Part shown: positions 55,820-64,000 of the stretch, in pieces
How positions within the stretch are numbered: the first letter of the stretch is position 1
Layout: the number at the start of each line of letters is the position of its first letter
Origin: a candidate division KSB3 bacterium
GTDB lineage: Bacteria > Moduliflexota > Moduliflexia > Moduliflexales > Moduliflexaceae
Reading direction: 5' to 3'
NCBI GenBank assembly: GCA_002748425.1
Contig: PDSJ01000010.1
Span: 59,643 to 123,642 of the forward strand
DNA length: 64,000 bases
Notes under the pieces: model-generated
Told to the model about the DNA's origin: nothing
Databases searched by the model: none
Seen by the model: the letters and a program-made list of their open reading frames with translations, nothing else
Position numbers and translations under genes: made by a program

Positions 55820-57004
55820 ATGGAAAAAGCAACGATTTTATATGTTGATGACGAGCCTGAGAATCTCCGAATCTTTCGACGGCTGTTTAGAAAGACGTAT
55901 ACGATTTTACTCGCGGAATCGGGTGAGGAAGGATTACGGCTCCTGCGTGAGCATGCTCCGATTGCAGTCATTGTGACCGATCAGCGTATGCCGGAGATGA
56001 CCGGTATCGAATTTCTCGATCGCAGCCTGAGCATTTCGCCAGACTCGATCCGCATGGTGATTACCGGCTTTACGGATCTACAAGCCTCGATCGATGCCAT
56101 TAACACTGGCCGGGTCTATCGCTACATTACCAAACCGTGGGATGAGCAAGAGCTCTGCATGACCTTGAAGCGCGCGGTTGAAAGCTATGACTTAATGCGT
56201 AAAAACGCCCGGCTTCTGCTGGATCTCCAGCAGAAAAACAAGGAACTGGAACAGTCCTATTCGACCTTGAAAGCGACGCAGGAGCAACTGATTCAGGCCG
56301 AAAAAATGGCTTCGATCGGACGACTGGCCTCCCGGATCGCACATGAGCTGCGTAATCCCATTCAGGGCATAAAAATGGGACTGGAGCTGATGCAGCATGA
56401 CATCCAGCAGATGCCGGAGTGCCGGACATTTTTGAAAACCTTTCAAACAACATTCGAGCATCTTGACGGCGAAATTGCCGCGGTGAACACGATTGTCAAA
56501 GATCTGCTGGAATATGCCCGGGATATGCGTTTCGATTTTACAACGACCGAGATCAACAGTATTATCGAGGGCATCCTCTTCAATATGCAGGACTGTTTCA
56601 CTGCGCAGCATATCACGCTCGAAACTCAGTATGGTGAGTTGGGTCCGCTGAGGGCCGACGGCATCCGTGTGCGGCAAGTGTTGATAAATCTTGTGCAGAA
56701 CGCTGTTGAAGCGGTCGGTGACGGCGGCACGATCGTCATCACGACCTCCACAACGGAAGACGACAAGATTCAAATTCTCGTACACGATAACGGCTGTGGC
56801 ATTCCAGCTGAACAGCAGCAACGGATTTTCGAACCGTTTTTTACGACCAAAGACAGAGGCGTCGGCTTGGGCATGGCGATCGTGCATCGGATTATCGAAG
56901 CCCATCAGGGCAGGATCGACATTGACAGTGAAGTAGGCTGCGGCACGACCTTCACGATCCAGCTGCCCCGGCAACGCGAAAAAGAGTGCTACGCAGCCGA
57001 ATGA
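55820..57004 (+). CDS. receiver-histidine kinase hybrid
   Basis: The 394-residue protein has an N-terminal receiver domain (YVDDEPEN, phospho-acceptor Asp54 in [12 protein letters not shown] switch motif), a short coiled coil, a HisKA domain with the His in [13 protein letters not shown] (about 176) and HATPase_c ([32 protein letters not shown]). No DNA-binding domain is present. A soluble receiver-kinase is expected to take phosphate from, or regulate, the upstream membrane kinase and pass the signal to an unlinked regulator. It follows the kinase gene by 15 bases. Confidence 0.92.
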   Translation: MEKATILYVDDEPENLRIFRRLFRKTYTILLAESGEEGLRLLREHAPIAVIVTDQRMPEMTGIEFLDRSLSISPDSIRMVITGFTDLQASIDAINTGRVYRYITKPWDEQELCMTLKRAVESYDLMRKNARLLLDLQQKNKELEQSYSTLKATQEQLIQAEKMASIGRLASRIAHELRNPIQGIKMGLELMQHDIQQMPECRTFLKTFQTTFEHLDGEIAAVNTIVKDLLEYARDMRFDFTTTEINSIIEGILFNMQDCFTAQHITLETQYGELGPLRADGIRVRQVLINLVQNAVEAVGDGGTIVITTSTTEDDKIQILVHDNGCGIPAEQQQRIFEPFFTTKDRGVGLGMAIVHRIIEAHQGRIDIDSEVGCGTTFTIQLPRQREKECYAAE

Positions 57005-57054
57005 CACCTTTGGAATAACAGCACGGCTTTCTTGGCGGTCAGACAGCGGGTTTC

Positions 57055-57660
57055 TTATTGCACCCGGATAAACTCCACCCGTCGGTTTCTGGCCCGTCCT
57101 TCTACAGTACTGTTATCATCGATCGGCTTGTACTCTCCATAAGGCTTGACAATCAGGCGTCGTTCCCCAACCTCGAATTCTGCCAGCAAAAAGTCTCGTA
57201 CCGCTTCGGCCCGCTTTTGAGACAGCATGAAATTATACTTATCCGTCCCTCTGCTGTCGGTATGCCCTGCAACGATGAAGACCGCATCCTTCAACCGCCC
57301 CTCGAAGACTCTGCCATATTTGTTCAGCAAAAGCAGCGACTCGGCTTTGATTCGGGCAGAGTTCGTATCGAACAAAATCAGCGCTCCCGCTTTTGGAGCG
57401 CGCTCCAGGATGGCTTCATCTTCCACAATCGCTCTCAGCCCGCGAGTACGGATTTGTGTCTTTCCAAACAGCGAGCCGTCATTTTCTGAAGCAGCGCCCA
57501 GGGCGCCAGCTCCTAAATTCGGATTTCTCTCCAGCGCCCTGAAGATTTCTTCCTCTGTTGAAGGGAAGGTCAATTCCCCGGCGAACACTTCGACAGCCAT
57601 TAATACTGCAGTGACGCTGAAAATAAAGACAAGACAGCACACAGGAAGCATATTTCTCAT
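57055..57660 (-). CDS. OmpA-family periplasmic/outer-membrane protein
   Basis: From the ATG at 57660 (AAGGAG eight bases upstream) the product of about 201 residues has a signal peptide ending in EVFAG, an N-terminal linker, and an OmpA domain with ALILFDTNSARIKAES, VFIVAGHTDSRGTDKYNFMLSQKRAEAV and ARNRRVEFIRV. It should bind peptidoglycan. It lacks a barrel and a lipobox. A promoter lies at 57725-57753. It is the most intact member of a local OmpA cluster that includes a decayed copy just upstream and a DUF4384 fusion at 59304. Confidence 0.88.
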   Translation of the reverse strand: MRNMLPVCCLVFIFSVTAVLMAVEVFAGELTFPSTEEEIFRALERNPNLGAGALGAASENDGSLFGKTQIRTRGLRAIVEDEAILERAPKAGALILFDTNSARIKAESLLLLNKYGRVFEGRLKDAVFIVAGHTDSRGTDKYNFMLSQKRAEAVRDFLLAEFEVGERRLIVKPYGEYKPIDDNSTVEGRARNRRVEFIRVQ

Positions 57661-57724
57661 CGTTTCTCTCCTTAGATGTTTTTCATATAATAGTGATGAA
57701 GGATCAGAAGCAGATTTCATTCTC

Positions 57725-57753
57725 AATATCGTTTTCTTAAAGGATTTTGTCAA
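57725..57753 (-). promoter_or_regulatory. sigma-70 promoter of the OmpA-family gene
   Basis: Minus-strand TTGACA (57748-57753), 17-base spacer, GATATT (57725-57730), about 65 bases before the ATG. Confidence 0.75.
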
Positions 57754-57785
57754 GGAAATCAAAAACATTCTGCATGAGACCATAG

Positions 57786-57975
57786 CTATTCAAGACGGAT
57801 GAATTCGATCCGTCGATTTTGGGCGTACTGTTTTTTACTATCCTTTAGCAGATCCGATTGAATGTTGTAATTTTGTACAAGGAACCACTTTAACCGCTCG
57901 CACTCGGCGCTGCGATCTGCTATAAATCAAGATTATAGCCCTCAGCGCCGGTGCTGTCAGCATGGCTGCGGCGAC
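57786..57975 (-). pseudogene. decayed OmpA C-terminal domain
   Basis: The minus strand reads HADSTGAEGYNLDL, the OmpA core motif (GHTDxxGxxxYN), in one frame. After a frameshift it continues as ADRSAECERLKWFLVQNYNI and KKQYAQNRRIEFIRLE before a stop. The second half corresponds to the RA-x-V-x-x-x-L helix and the NRRxEFxR end of the domain. The two halves are in different frames, in-frame stops interrupt the rest, and upstream sequence (57976-58093) is not recognisable. It is a broken paralogue of its neighbours. Confidence 0.75.
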
Positions 57976-58093
57976 CAGACGAATGGTCAGAAGCTGTTTA
58001 GCCAAGACTCACACTAAATTCCGCAGAACGGGCTTGTTTGCGCTGCCGAATTCCATGGAACAAGCACAGACACCTCAAATAAAAAGCGTATAA

Positions 58094-59101
58094 CTATTCA
58101 TGCATAAAAGTTAAGACATTAATGCAGCTGTCGCAAGCCCCTGCCAAGCGCTGTCGGAGTACCGAAAAATCAGTGCCGTCTTCCTGCCAAGAGGCGCTTG
58201 CGGGTTCAGTGTTATCGGAAACGATGACTGCTGGGCCTTTGCTTGTAATCGTCCTTGTAAATTTTGCTTGCGCTGTTAGCATCTCTTCTCGTTTTGGAGT
58301 TTGTGGCGGAGATTGTTCTCCTTCGTTCTGAATCCTGACGAGGTGCTGAAAATCCCTTTCGAGAGCATGATCCTGCGTACGAGATGTGAGAAAGAAAAAC
58401 CGCTCCTGTCCGGTTTGACTGTCAAGTTGAAAGGATTTGTCGTGCGCCGGAAGAAAATAATCTCTCCCGGCTCTGACGGGATTTGTTAGATTGATGCGAA
58501 CGCCGCGAAAGCTTTCCATCGGGTAGAGGGCGTAGATCATACCTGAACTGTCTACCTGAAAGATATACACAAAGATGTCTTCCTGAGGGGTGAAGATAAT
58601 TTTATAAGAATCGCCGGAATGCATCACACCGCCGTTTTCCAACGGCCGAAATTCTTGAGCACCGGCAGGCCGATAGACATAATTGATGGCAACCTGTTGT
58701 ATATGCGCTATCTGTGTCAGGCTTGCCTGTTGCAGCTCGGCCTGTTGTTGCGCCGGGCTGTCGTAATTATGCACCGCTTGGCGCAGAAAAGCAATTTGCT
58801 GCCTGTTATCACTGCTACCACTGGCGACCTGACGGATCGTGAGAATGATGTATTTCATTGCTTGGCAGACCTGTGGAGTAGGGCACTGGCCTTGTCTCAT
58901 AAACGCTGAGAGCGTATTGACGAGTCGATCAATGTTCTCGTGCCCGATGTGCTGTCCATGCGTGATGTCGTCTGCCATGTGGAAAACATTCCTCTCAAAA
59001 GTCCGCCAAGATGGCGTTTGTGCCCATAGGTACTGAGCCGATGGTAGGAAAAGGCACATAACAATGCAACAACATTTGGCAATTTGTTTCAAGCTTTGCA
59101 T
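58094..59101 (-). CDS. secreted DUF4384 domain protein
   Basis: The product of about 335 residues has a signal peptide (CLFLPSAQYLWAQ), a helical N-terminal half rich in Gln, and a DUF4384 domain (about 145-255) with SGDSYKIIFTPQEDIFVYIFQVDSSG, LYPMESFRG and GRDYFLPAHDKSFQLD. Its domain is clearly paralogous to that of the next gene upstream (59304-60371). DUF4384 is a small beta domain of unknown function. It has no OmpA domain of its own, but the decayed OmpA fragment lies just downstream. AAGGAG is six bases before the ATG at 59101. Confidence 0.82.
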   Translation of the reverse strand: MQSLKQIAKCCCIVMCLFLPSAQYLWAQTPSWRTFERNVFHMADDITHGQHIGHENIDRLVNTLSAFMRQGQCPTPQVCQAMKYIILTIRQVASGSSDNRQQIAFLRQAVHNYDSPAQQQAELQQASLTQIAHIQQVAINYVYRPAGAQEFRPLENGGVMHSGDSYKIIFTPQEDIFVYIFQVDSSGMIYALYPMESFRGVRINLTNPVRAGRDYFLPAHDKSFQLDSQTGQERFFFLTSRTQDHALERDFQHLVRIQNEGEQSPPQTPKREEMLTAQAKFTRTITSKGPAVIVSDNTEPASASWQEDGTDFSVLRQRLAGACDSCINVLTFMHE

Positions 59102-59303
59102 AATGTCTCCTTGTTTATAATTATAAGGTTCAAGCGATAGTGTGATACTCATATTCCCTATTCGTAAAGGCAGAGCAATCGAGTTCTTTCACTGATGAGT
59201 GATTCTCCCTCACCCCTTACGTTATTCGTCCATTCGAAGCAGGGCGTCGTCACAGGAACTTAGCAATACTATTTTACAAAAAGAGAATACTTCATACGAC
59301 ATT

Positions 59304-60371
59304 TTATTTTATGCGAATGAATTCGATTCTGTCTGCATAGTGATTACCTGGGAGACCAGCACCTGTCTGCCCAGTGCCATAGCCTTTTGTCAGCAGGCGC
59401 TTTTCTGCAATGAGATAACGATTGAGCAGAAATTGTTTCACAGCTTCTACTCGAAGCTGTGACAGTTTCATATTCTGCTGATCATTTTTTTCTCCATGAG
59501 TGTAGCCAGCGATGAGAATAACCGCATTGCACAGTTCATCCCCTTCCAATGCGCGGCCATAGGCTTGTAGCAGCGTCAGCGAGCTCGGATGAATCTCGGT
59601 GCTGCCCGGAACGAATTGAATATATGCCACAGCCCTAGGAAGCTTGTCAATATCTGTTTCTGATGCTCCTTTAATGGAAAAACGTGCCCGTAAGGCTTCG
59701 ACAATTTGGCGTTCTGTATTTGGTACTACGCTGACGAGTCGGTTGTCTGTCTGCTTTGCATCCTCGCTTGCTGCGTATTGTTGTTGTACTCTTGGGCTGA
59801 TACGAACTATTGCCGAAGATGAGAATAGAGTTTGAAAAGTTTTTCTAATGCGTTTGAGCGACATTTGGTCATCGTTCAGATGGGCTTTGAGCATCTCTTG
59901 GTACTGCTCTTCTAACTGTGCGTTGCGTCGGCGGAAAGCCAGCAGGTAAAGTGCCTGTAAGTGGCTCTGTTCCACCACTTCAAAGAATTTATTGTGAGCC
60001 GGCACAGCATAGCGTCTTCCCGACTGCACCGGGTTGACGTTCTCTAAGTTTAGGCCAGTGTAGCTGCTCGCAGGGAACAATTGTTCGACTTCTCCCGTAT
60101 TATCGACTTGAAAAAGATAGACATAACAGCTTTCCTGTGCGGAAAATAGGATTTTATACACATCACCGTGTTTCAGAGCACTGCTATCTTCCAGGCTGAG
60201 AACTGGGCCGTTCATGCCATGACGATACAATGCGTAGAACGAAAAGTGCAGATTCTCCAGAGTGATCACCATGTGAGGCCTGACCGTGCTTAAATCCCAA
60301 GCATGGCTTCTCCCATCCGTTCCCATAAGACATGTCAGGCTGATGAGTGCAATAAACATGTTTTTTATCAT
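59304..60371 (-). CDS. DUF4384-OmpA fusion protein
   Basis: The 355-residue protein has a signal peptide (ending SHAW), a DUF4384 domain (about 50-165; HGDVYKILFSAQESCYVYLFQVDNTG, LFPASSYTG, GRRYAVPAHNKFFEV) and a C-terminal OmpA-like domain (about 225-355). The latter has AYIQFVPGSTEIHPSSL, LIAGYTHGEKNDQQNMKLSQLRVEAVKQFL and YADRIEFIRI; the usual GHTD is changed to GYTH, so peptidoglycan binding may be altered. It begins 29 bases after the STAND-WD40 gene and is probably co-transcribed with it. Confidence 0.85.
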   Translation of the reverse strand: MIKNMFIALISLTCLMGTDGRSHAWDLSTVRPHMVITLENLHFSFYALYRHGMNGPVLSLEDSSALKHGDVYKILFSAQESCYVYLFQVDNTGEVEQLFPASSYTGLNLENVNPVQSGRRYAVPAHNKFFEVVEQSHLQALYLLAFRRRNAQLEEQYQEMLKAHLNDDQMSLKRIRKTFQTLFSSSAIVRISPRVQQQYAASEDAKQTDNRLVSVVPNTERQIVEALRARFSIKGASETDIDKLPRAVAYIQFVPGSTEIHPSSLTLLQAYGRALEGDELCNAVILIAGYTHGEKNDQQNMKLSQLRVEAVKQFLLNRYLIAEKRLLTKGYGTGQTGAGLPGNHYADRIEFIRIK

Positions 60372-60400
60372 TGTATTAACATCTTCATGAACTTTGTTGC

Positions 60401-63400
60401 TTACAAGAACTGCTGTTCAATGTCTTTGCAGACAGTGCGATCTTGCTTACTGATATCTGGATTGTTGCCCAGGTAGGGGCGAACCCATTTACATCCGGCA
60501 TGCAGTAACTCATCTAAAGACAGTGTCGAAGGCAACCCTTTTTTCAGTTCCCAGCCCCGTATGCTACCGTCCCAGCTTCCTGAAATCAGGACGTTCCCTT
60601 CATCACTGAATGCCAGAGCATATACGGCTGCCGTATGTCCTTGCAGCTTATGCAGCTCCCTACCGTTTTTGACTGACCAAATCCGGATCGTGGTATCGCT
60701 GCCGGCCGACGCCAGCGTCATTCCGTCTGGACTGAAGCGCACACAGGACACCACTTTACTGTGTCCTGAAAACGTAGACAGGTGCTTGCGGTTTCCGACA
60801 CTCCATAGCCGAACGGCGCCATCATTGCTGCCAGATGCCAGCAGCATTCCGTCCGGACTGAATGCGAGGCTACGAACGCCAGCGGAAAAGTTTGAGAGAC
60901 TCTCTTTGCTCTGATCGCTTTCAAAATCCCACCAGATGATGTTTCCGTCGCGGCTTCCAGAAACGACCAGCTTGCCGTCCGGTCTGACAGCAATACTGGA
61001 CACTGCGTTTTCATGGCCGCTGAAGACACCGAGTAAGCGACCCATTTTAAGGCTCCAGTGTTTCACACTACCGTTTTCACCGGCAGAGACAAAAGATCTG
61101 CCGTCGGGATAAAACATCGCCTGATTGACCGTATCATGATGGGCTTCAAGGCTGAGGACTTCCTGCTGGGTGTCGATATTCCATATTTTTACGAAATGGT
61201 CCATTCCCCCTGAGAGCAGAAACGGGGCAGTGGGGTGAAAGTCGAGGCTGGACACCATGTCGTCATGGGCCTTGAAATGTCGCAATTTTCGACCTTCCGT
61301 CAAATCCCACAGCATAATAGTGCCCTGCTCGCTGCCGGCGGCCAACAGTTTGCCTCCATCCCGAATCGCCAAAGCGGCAATTGGCAGATTGTCCTGAATT
61401 CGGAATTTTTCCCGCTGAACTTTACTCAGGATTTCCTGAAAAACTTTCAGCATCTCTTGTCTCAGACCGTCGGATATGTCGATCGTACGAGCGATTTTTG
61501 CAGCCTTAATCATGGCCAGGACGGCTCCTGCTTTGTTATCTGATAAAGAAAGAATTTTTGCAGAAACACTCAGGGCTTCCATACTTTTTTGTTCGGCGAT
61601 GAGACGCTGTGCATCGGCTCTCTGTCTGTGCTGCTCTGCGATCCGTCTTTGTTCATCGGCTTGATGCTTGAGTCTGGCTGCTTCTTGTTGTTGTTTCTCC
61701 GCTCTTTTCCAGAGAATGCCGAAGACACTTGCTGCTGCCAGCGTTATCAGCAACAAGACAAGTATGCCGGTACGTTTCAGGCGTCTGGCGGCATTTCTGG
61801 ATTTGAGGCTGCTTTCGATAAAGTGACGCTCTTCCGGGCGAAAATCCTCGGGCCGTTGTGCGAGCCATTCCTCAGCTTCTGCCAGCGGAGTGCCATGCAG
61901 CAGGCTTTCACGTTCGTGCTTGCGTTCGAGCCAGCGGCGCAGCGAGTTGCGCAAATGGTTGTGCCAGATCAAAAATTCCCGGTCCGCGTCAATCCAGCGT
62001 CGAAATCTTCCCCAGCCGGAGATCAACGCTTCATGCACTACCTCCACCGTATCCTCGGACTCTTCGCTGTCTAAAAGCGAGGCACTGCTGCCGGATTTCT
62101 GATTTGTCACCAGCAGCCTCGCATTTGTCAGCTTGACAATCAGCCGCCATTGATCCTCACGCATTTCCTGCCGTGTCGCTGCACGGCGTGTATCACCCGT
62201 GCCTTCACCGGGATGTCCGGGTCGCACGAGCTTCGTGAAGATCCAGCGGGCCTGTTTTTGCTCTTCAGGATTGAGTGTCAGAAAAGTCTGTTCAGCGTAG
62301 TCTGCTAATGCTGATTTGACGCCGCCGATCTCTTTGTAGGCCGCTAGGGTTAGACGCTTATACTGTTGTTTTTCCCAGAGTTTACTGAGGGCGAATTGTA
62401 GCAGCGGTAGATGTCCTGGCTCGTGCTGAATGCTTTCGAGGATCTGATTCGTCAGGCCTGACTCGATTTCTACGCCACAGCGGTGGGCCGGTTCTTCGAT
62501 CGCCCGTCGCAGCTCGTCAGACTGCATTGGACCCAGCAAAACACTGTGAGTTTGCAGAATGTCTGCAAACGGACGATAGTTCAGGGCCCTTCCTAAAAAA
62601 TCGGCACGCATTGTCAGGATCAGTCGGATGATCTGTTCGCGCTGTCGAATGGGACAGAGACATGTCAGTAATGCTTTGAGAAAGTCGATGCTGATCTGTT
62701 TGTCGTTCTGGGTATAGAGTTCTTCAAACTGATCTATAAACAGCACGAATGATGCGTGTGGAAAGCGATCTTGCAGGCCATTCAGCAGTTCGTCCAGTGT
62801 CAGGCTTTCGTCCTGCAAATGTCGTGTCAGCCGTTTAATCTCGCTTAATCGTTTGCTTTCAGCGATATTCGGAGAAGTCAAGCTAAGATAGGCAGCGGCC
62901 AGTTCCCGGTAGGGATTCTTTTTTGGGCGAAAATTCAGGATTTCCCACTCTCCCTGCTGACGTAACTCCGGGAGGACACCAGCAAAGACTACTGATGACT
63001 TCCCACTGCCGGAAGCCCCGATTACAGCGACGAGCGGGTTATGCCTCAGTTTTTCTAGGAGCTGTTTTGTATGGCGTTCACGTCCGAAGAAGTAGTCTGC
63101 ATCCTGTTCGCGAAAGGCAAAGAGGCCTTGATAAGGAGATTCGGCTGGCGGGGCAGGGCTGGCAAAAAGTGCTTCGGCAAGCTCTGACAGTTCCACCATG
63201 TGGACAGTGGCGACAATTTTTCCTTTAAATCCATCTTGTGATAAGTGTGAGATGGCCTGAGTAATGGGCAGAATTGTCACAGCCTGCTGCCGGCAAAGAT
63301 CTTTATGCCTAGTCTGGATGTTTGAGAGAGGGACAAGAAACAGGCGGTCGTTCTGTTCGTTTGATAGAAAGGCCTCGAGTTTTCCGTCGAATCCTTTAGG

Positions 63401-63757
63401 GCTGACATGTTTGAGTCTGGGCCCATGTGCGTTGAATTCGATCGTGCCCGTACACCAGATATTTTCCGGCAAACCAGGATGGACTTGGCGGGAACAATGT
63501 ACCAAGGCAAGCAAATAGGCCAAATCCTGCGAATCGCCTAGAAAAAAATCCTCAGAGGAAGAGCATTGTTGAAAGACGCGTTTTGCACTCCCTTCATGTT
63601 CCGGGGCCATCGCCAGCGCGGCTTCTTTCAGTTCGGCGATGTCCGACACAAAAGGCTGGGCTTCCTCGCAACCTTCAGGTGCGTATTCACATGCGAGATA
63701 GCGCCCGCAACCGATGAATTGGCTGCGTTTAATATTGGGATAAACAAAATACGTCAT
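60401..63757 (-). CDS. nSTAND1-WD40 protein with N-terminal Lon-protease-like domain
   Basis: The protein of about 1118 residues has three parts. Residues about 1-200 look like a Lon-type (S16) protease domain: GDSQDLAYLLAL with Ser76, CTGTIEF, GFDGKLEAFL with Lys126, and LFLVPLSN. Then comes an nSTAND1 NTPase beginning SPYQGLFAFREQDADYFFGRE, with Walker A GASGSGKSS (about 247-255) and Walker B FVLFIDQFEELY, a helical arm, one membrane segment (LVLLLITLAAASVFGIL) and a coiled coil. The end is a seven-bladed WD40 propeller (for example FSPDGMLLASGSNDGAVRLW). STAND proteins are signal-gated switches: the propeller should sense and the protease-like domain act. The ATG at 63757 is preferred over a TTG at 63781; neither has a clear ribosome-binding site. 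Confidence 0.88.
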   Translation of the reverse strand: MTYFVYPNIKRSQFIGCGRYLACEYAPEGCEEAQPFVSDIAELKEAALAMAPEHEGSAKRVFQQCSSSEDFFLGDSQDLAYLLALVHCSRQVHPGLPENIWCTGTIEFNAHGPRLKHVSPKGFDGKLEAFLSNEQNDRLFLVPLSNIQTRHKDLCRQQAVTILPITQAISHLSQDGFKGKIVATVHMVELSELAEALFASPAPPAESPYQGLFAFREQDADYFFGRERHTKQLLEKLRHNPLVAVIGASGSGKSSVVFAGVLPELRQQGEWEILNFRPKKNPYRELAAAYLSLTSPNIAESKRLSEIKRLTRHLQDESLTLDELLNGLQDRFPHASFVLFIDQFEELYTQNDKQISIDFLKALLTCLCPIRQREQIIRLILTMRADFLGRALNYRPFADILQTHSVLLGPMQSDELRRAIEEPAHRCGVEIESGLTNQILESIQHEPGHLPLLQFALSKLWEKQQYKRLTLAAYKEIGGVKSALADYAEQTFLTLNPEEQKQARWIFTKLVRPGHPGEGTGDTRRAATRQEMREDQWRLIVKLTNARLLVTNQKSGSSASLLDSEESEDTVEVVHEALISGWGRFRRWIDADREFLIWHNHLRNSLRRWLERKHERESLLHGTPLAEAEEWLAQRPEDFRPEERHFIESSLKSRNAARRLKRTGILVLLLITLAAASVFGILWKRAEKQQQEAARLKHQADEQRRIAEQHRQRADAQRLIAEQKSMEALSVSAKILSLSDNKAGAVLAMIKAAKIARTIDISDGLRQEMLKVFQEILSKVQREKFRIQDNLPIAALAIRDGGKLLAAGSEQGTIMLWDLTEGRKLRHFKAHDDMVSSLDFHPTAPFLLSGGMDHFVKIWNIDTQQEVLSLEAHHDTVNQAMFYPDGRSFVSAGENGSVKHWSLKMGRLLGVFSGHENAVSSIAVRPDGKLVVSGSRDGNIIWWDFESDQSKESLSNFSAGVRSLAFSPDGMLLASGSNDGAVRLWSVGNRKHLSTFSGHSKVVSCVRFSPDGMTLASAGSDTTIRIWSVKNGRELHKLQGHTAAVYALAFSDEGNVLISGSWDGSIRGWELKKGLPSTLSLDELLHAGCKWVRPYLGNNPDISKQDRTVCKDIEQQFL

Positions 63758-63892
63758 AGCTTGTCTGGCAGTGTTATACAATTATTGATTGTCTCACGCC
63801 TTTGTCGTTCTAGAGGTACTGAAAGTACCGGAGAATTTCATCCTCAGCTCAGTGACAGCGGCTTGAGAATGCGACAGCGTCTCTCCTCTTCT

Positions 63893-64000
63893 TCAGGTCG
63901 TATAGATCGACAACGCCCAGGTTTCCTGAGCCGGATTAAAGCCCAATTCATTATGGGTAAGTGTTTCTTCGCCTGACAAAGAATTTCCCACGCAGTCTTC
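63893..64000 (-). CDS. partial CDS at the right edge (C-terminal 35 residues)
   Basis: An open minus-strand frame enters from beyond the window and ends at 63893. It reads EDCVGNSLSGEETLTHNELG, then FNPAQETWALSIYTT and a stop. The length and composition suggest a real gene end, but I do not recognise the family. A small hairpin (GGTACT/AGTACC, 63815-63829) follows without a T tract, and the STAND-WD40 gene starts 136 bases downstream, so the two may share a transcript. Confidence 0.55.
   Translation of the reverse strand, partial: EDCVGNSLSGEETLTHNELGFNPAQETWALSIYTT

Overview
This window is a bacterial chromosomal segment carrying the replication origin. The organism is a diderm (Gram-negative type): it encodes a TonB-dependent receptor, several OmpA-family proteins, outer-membrane lipoproteins and a Wza-like polysaccharide exporter, together with a PEP-CTERM (exosortase) substrate. 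It combines an E. coli-length GyrB and DksA with RemA and RemB (DUF370), better known from Firmicutes and other lineages, and it has a rich STAND/NACHT complement. That mix suits an uncultivated, large-genome lineage such as candidate phylum KSB3/Modulibacteria or a relative. This placement is inference only; nothing in the window is a decisive taxonomic marker.

Layout. 1-2.3 kb: a secreted FGE-like protein and an OmpA porin. 2.4-6.1 kb: rpmB, then an nfeD-floA membrane-domain operon. 6.2-10.1 kb: a nitroreductase, a NACHT NTPase whose C-terminal lectin-like end looks like a diversity-generating-retroelement variable region, and a coiled-coil PD-(D/E)XK-like protein made of 14-residue repeats. 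10.3-12.1 kb: tRNA-Pro, tatC and a TPR lipoprotein. 12.1-22 kb: the origin cluster gyrA, gyrB, remB, recF, dnaN, oriC, dnaA, all on the minus strand. oriC lies between dnaN and dnaA and shows DnaA boxes, DnaA-trios and an AT-rich unwinding element. 22.1-27.5 kb: pgsA, dksA, then a HEAT-repeat protein with cheR and cheB.

27.8-37.3 kb: a possible toxin remnant, a DUF1638 gene, then a ten-gene plus-strand operon for the anaerobic corrin pathway (cbiA, C, D, E, T, L, F, G, H, J). 37.4-39.2 kb: yicC-remA-gmk. 39.3-48.1 kb: exopolysaccharide and surface genes (a WcaJ-type glycosyl-phosphate transferase, a PHP phosphatase, a secreted protein, a PEP-CTERM protein behind a c-di-GMP-I riboswitch, a Wza-like exporter, a GAF histidine kinase). 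48.1-49.6 kb: a Na+/Ca2+ exchanger and a hydrolase remnant. 50.1-57 kb: an apparent sensory operon (lipoprotein, TonB receptor, orphan substrate-binding protein, membrane histidine kinase, receiver-kinase). 57-64 kb: OmpA, a decayed OmpA copy, two DUF4384 paralogues and a Lon-like/nSTAND1/WD40 protein, with a partial gene at the right edge.

Themes: core replication genes are joined to surface and biofilm functions (polysaccharide export, PEP-CTERM, c-di-GMP control, RemA/RemB, flotillin) and to STAND-type signalling or conflict proteins. The most notable signals are the retroelement-like variable region at 6937-7017, the c-di-GMP riboswitch near 43.6 kb, the oriC architecture near 20.2 kb and the Lon-like STAND protein at 60.4-63.8 kb.
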